Below, in pieces: positions 20,859-22,872 of a DNA stretch of 22,872 nt; positions within the stretch are counted from its first letter, which is position 1, and every line of letters starts with the position of its first letter. The notes under the pieces were generated by a model. That model made no database searches and was not told the origin of the DNA. It saw nothing but the letters and a program-made list of their open reading frames with translations. The translations under genes and the position numbers were made by a program. This DNA is from an uncultured Eubacteriales bacterium (GTDB lineage: Bacteria; Bacillota; Clostridia; Oscillospirales; CAG-272): the NCBI GenBank assembly GCA_910586545.1, contig CAJUIQ010000028.1, forward strand, positions 1 through 22,872. The letters run 5' to 3'.

Positions 20859-21644
20859 TCAATATTTTAACGCCGTATTGGGAATATCTGTGATCAGCAT
20901 ATGTCCCGGCGCATGCGTAATTGCAAAGGACGGCTTTGCCGCCATCACAGCAGCCTGCGGCGTTACGCCGCAGGGCCAGAACACCGGTACCTCCCCTGGA
21001 TATACGGTTACCGCGTCACCAAAATCCGGGCAGTGAATATCAGCAATACCGATGCCTGCAGGATCTCCAATATGCACAGGAGCACCATGTACCTTCGGCA
21101 TAGCAGCTGTAGCGTTCACCGCACGCACAACCTGATCTGCAGGCATAGGTCGCATTGAAACAACCATATTGCCATGGAAGATACCCGCCGGCTGGCAGGG
21201 AATATTTGTAAGAAACATAGGAACATTTCTTCCCTCTTCAATATGTCGCACAGGAATCCCGGCAGCCAGCAGCTCCCCTTCAAAGGAGAACGAACAGCCA
21301 ATCAAAAAGGAAACAAGGTCTTCTCTCCAAAAGAAAGACGCGTCCGTCACTTCTTCTGTCATCACACCGTCTATGTAAATGCGGTATTTGGGAAAGTCCG
21401 TAGCAACATCTGCATTCTTCGCAATCGTATGCAGCAGTCGGTCTCCCGGATCACTGACCTCTAAAATAGGGCATGGAGCCGGATTGCGCTGGGCAAACAG
21501 CAAAAAGTCATAGGCATATTCCCGCGGAAGGACACACAGATTTGCCTGTGCATATCCGCTGCACATACCTGCAGTCTGACCAGTAATGATTCCCTGACGA
21601 ATTTTTTCCCGTACCTGTGCCGGCGTAGGATTTATATCATTCAT
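20859..21644 (-). CDS. DUF1445 / YcsI family protein (putative hydro-lyase, D-glutamate cyclase-like)
   Basis: A 261-residue protein of the DUF1445 family, annotated as putative hydro-lyase and related to the bacterial counterpart of D-glutamate cyclase, which makes 5-oxo-D-proline from D-glutamate. Seen: GMCSGYAQANLCVLP near the N-terminus, FLIGCSFSFEGELLAAG in the middle, NVPMFLTNIPC, a FHGNMVVSMRPM segment, HGAPVHIGDPAGIGI and a C-terminal FWPCGVTPQAAV...ITHAPGHMLITDIP. All are typical of the family. It is placed between pxpC (7 nt gap) and pxpA (14 nt gap), as in the Bacillus ycsI-kip region. The physiological reaction in bacteria is not settled; a cyclase feeding oxoproline or a detoxifying role fits the context. 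Confidence 0.92.
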   Translation of the reverse strand: MNDINPTPAQVREKIRQGIITGQTAGMCSGYAQANLCVLPREYAYDFLLFAQRNPAPCPILEVSDPGDRLLHTIAKNADVATDFPKYRIYIDGVMTEEVTDASFFWREDLVSFLIGCSFSFEGELLAAGIPVRHIEEGRNVPMFLTNIPCQPAGIFHGNMVVSMRPMPADQVVRAVNATAAMPKVHGAPVHIGDPAGIGIADIHCPDFGDAVTVYPGEVPVFWPCGVTPQAAVMAAKPSFAITHAPGHMLITDIPNTALKY

Positions 21645-21651
21645 ATTTTGG

Positions 21652-22599
21652 CTATCCCTTTCTTTGCGTTTGAATCTGTGCTTGAATGTTTGCTAAATAC
21701 TCCTGCATTTTACCAAGAGCGGACAGCGCCTCTTTTCTGTCGGTTTTTATAAATCGAATCGTATCTCCGGGCCGCAGTTGCGCAAGCTTTGGCAGATCGG
21801 CTTTTATCACCGTAGCAATTTTAGCATATCCTCCAACCGTCTGCCGATCAGACAACAAAATAATCGGCTGGCCGCCGGCAGGTATTTGTACGCTGCCAAG
21901 AGCGATGCCATCTGAAATAATATCCGTGCCGGATATCGCCTCCGGCGCGGGACCAGACAGCTTCATTCCCATCCGATCTGATGCAGGAGTAACAGCATAA
22001 GCTGCAGTAAAAAATGTCTGCATACCATTCTTAGTAAAATAATCGTTTTGCGGCCCGGGAATAGCGCGAATCAAGGTTTCTCCGTGGACAGGCTTTTTAT
22101 AAGGAGCATAAAAACCGCTCACAAAAGACACGCCGGGCAATACCGACAGTACATCGCCCGCTCGAAGGCCTCGCCCCGCAAGACCGCCGACCTTGCAGCG
22201 CAAGTTGGTAGAACGGCTCCCCATAACAAGAGGCACGTCCAGTCCTCCCGACACCGCCATATATGTCCGACATCCAGTCTTTGCCATTCCCATTTTCAAA
22301 AGGCTGCCAGCAGGCGCCATCACTACTTGCTGCATAGGAACAGGGATTCCGTCCAACACAGCATACATATCTGCCCCACACAAGGCAAAAGCCACTGGCT
22401 CCAAGAAGCGGCAGGTTATTCCGCCCAGCGTCATCTCCAATACCGCGCTGTTTACATCATTACCGCACAAAATATTTGCCAGAGATGCAGCATACCAATC
22501 CATAGCGCCAGACTGTTGGAATCCGCTGTGCATATGTCCGATTCTGCCTAAGTCCTGTACTGTAGTCAACGGACCGGGCACTTTTATCCGTATACACAT
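21652..22599 (-). CDS. pxpC: 5-oxoprolinase subunit C (KipA/AHS2 family)
   Basis: A 315-residue PxpC, also called KipA or biotin-dependent carboxyltransferase-like protein. Family features: VPGPLTTVQDLGRIGHMHSGFQQSGAMD at the start (family pattern PG-x-x-T-x-QD-x-GR-x-G), NILCGND, LEMTLGGI, FALCGAD, TYMAVSGGLDVP, MGSRSTN, and ILLSDRQTVGGYAKIATV near the C-terminus. Length is close to the usual 310-340. The start ATG overlaps the pxpB stop as TAATG, so the two are translationally coupled. In Bacillus, KipA binds KipI and thereby affects KinA; whether that holds here is unknown. Together with pxpA and pxpB it completes the 5-oxoprolinase. Confidence 0.96.
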   Translation of the reverse strand: MCIRIKVPGPLTTVQDLGRIGHMHSGFQQSGAMDWYAASLANILCGNDVNSAVLEMTLGGITCRFLEPVAFALCGADMYAVLDGIPVPMQQVVMAPAGSLLKMGMAKTGCRTYMAVSGGLDVPLVMGSRSTNLRCKVGGLAGRGLRAGDVLSVLPGVSFVSGFYAPYKKPVHGETLIRAIPGPQNDYFTKNGMQTFFTAAYAVTPASDRMGMKLSGPAPEAISGTDIISDGIALGSVQIPAGGQPIILLSDRQTVGGYAKIATVIKADLPKLAQLRPGDTIRFIKTDRKEALSALGKMQEYLANIQAQIQTQRKG

Positions 22600-22872
22600 T
22601 ACACTTCCTCCGTCTCCACTACATAGGTACCCGCAGCCACCGCCGCTTCTATCTTAAGATATTCCTGTTCGCTTACAGGATAAAAACGAATCCAATCACC
22701 GGCATCATACAATACCGGGGGCGTTCGATCAGGATCATACAGACGCACGGGAGTTCTGCCGATAAGCCGCCAGCCTCCAGGGGAATCAATCGGATATACA
22801 CCTGTCTGTTCCCCGCCAATTCCCACAGAGCCAGCAGGAATTTTTTCTCTTGGATTTTCCAATCGAGGAGCG
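22599..22872 (-). CDS. pxpB: 5-oxoprolinase subunit B (KipI/AHS1 family), C-terminal part (cut by right edge)
   Basis: The frame is open to the right edge, so only the last about 90 residues are visible. They carry the PxpB signature: PREKIPAGSVGIGGEQTGVYP, then DSPGGWRLIGRTP and DAGDWIRFYPV. PxpB/KipI has a cyclophilin-like fold and pairs with PxpC. The TTG at 22862-22860 is an internal Leu, not a start. The stop codon overlaps the pxpC ATG. The operon promoter is beyond the window. Confidence 0.95.
   Translation of the reverse strand, partial: APRLENPREKIPAGSVGIGGEQTGVYPIDSPGGWRLIGRTPVRLYDPDRTPPVLYDAGDWIRFYPVSEQEYLKIEAAVAAGTYVVETEEV

Overview
The window is chromosomal DNA of a low-to-middle G+C Bacillota (Firmicutes), most likely an anaerobic, spore-forming, gut-type member of the Clostridia. 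The evidence is the CotJ spore-coat genes, a T-box leader, a preQ1-I riboswitch with a QueT transporter, a four-cysteine L28, a FakA/FakB pair, a cohesin protein with a sortase-type NPVTG anchor, and AG-rich ribosome binding sites with near-consensus sigma-A promoters. No tRNA or rRNA gene, CRISPR array, phage gene, transposase or att site was recognised.

Layout, left to right. (a) 1-1364: C-terminal half of a GH94 glycoside phosphorylase (+), closed by a two-way terminator shared with rnhA (-). (b) 1839-2987: a cotJA-cotJB spore-coat operon (+) without cotJC. (c) 2983-5639: fakB-fakA fatty-acid kinase operon (-), with a strong promoter and a hairpin at the 5' end of its mRNA. (d) 5679-6159: small zinc-ribbon membrane protein (+). 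(e) 6166-9066: a T-box leader (-) driving one 843-residue protein that fuses a sugar-isomerase-type TIM barrel to a complete acyl-CoA synthetase. This is the most unusual part of the window. (f) 9126-10143: nucleoside hydrolase (+). (g) 10142-12352: two lipoprotein genes (-), an AlgX/AlgJ-like SGNH O-acetyltransferase-type protein and a DUF4358-type protein. (h) 12474-15177: a short MutS-family ATPase, rpmB (L28), and a probable DUF6873 protein (all +). (i) 15179-15820: preQ1-I riboswitch and queT (+). (j) 15820-16542: unknown lipoprotein (-). (k) 16579-18822: sortase-type surface protein with two cohesin-like domains and seven Cys-rich repeats (-). (l) 18895-22872: operon on the - strand reading pxpB-pxpC-DUF1445-pxpA-alr, for 5-oxoproline/D-amino-acid metabolism; pxpB is cut by the right edge.

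How it fits together: most units are one to three genes, with their own sigma-A promoter and a hairpin terminator. Several convergent pairs share one bidirectional hairpin that overlaps the stop codon of the - strand gene. Two units carry RNA sensors: the T-box senses an uncharged tRNA, and the preQ1 aptamer senses a queuosine precursor. The T-box upstream of a non-tRNA-synthetase, non-amino-acid-biosynthesis fusion enzyme ties that uncharacterised enzyme to amino-acid status and is the best lead to a new system here.
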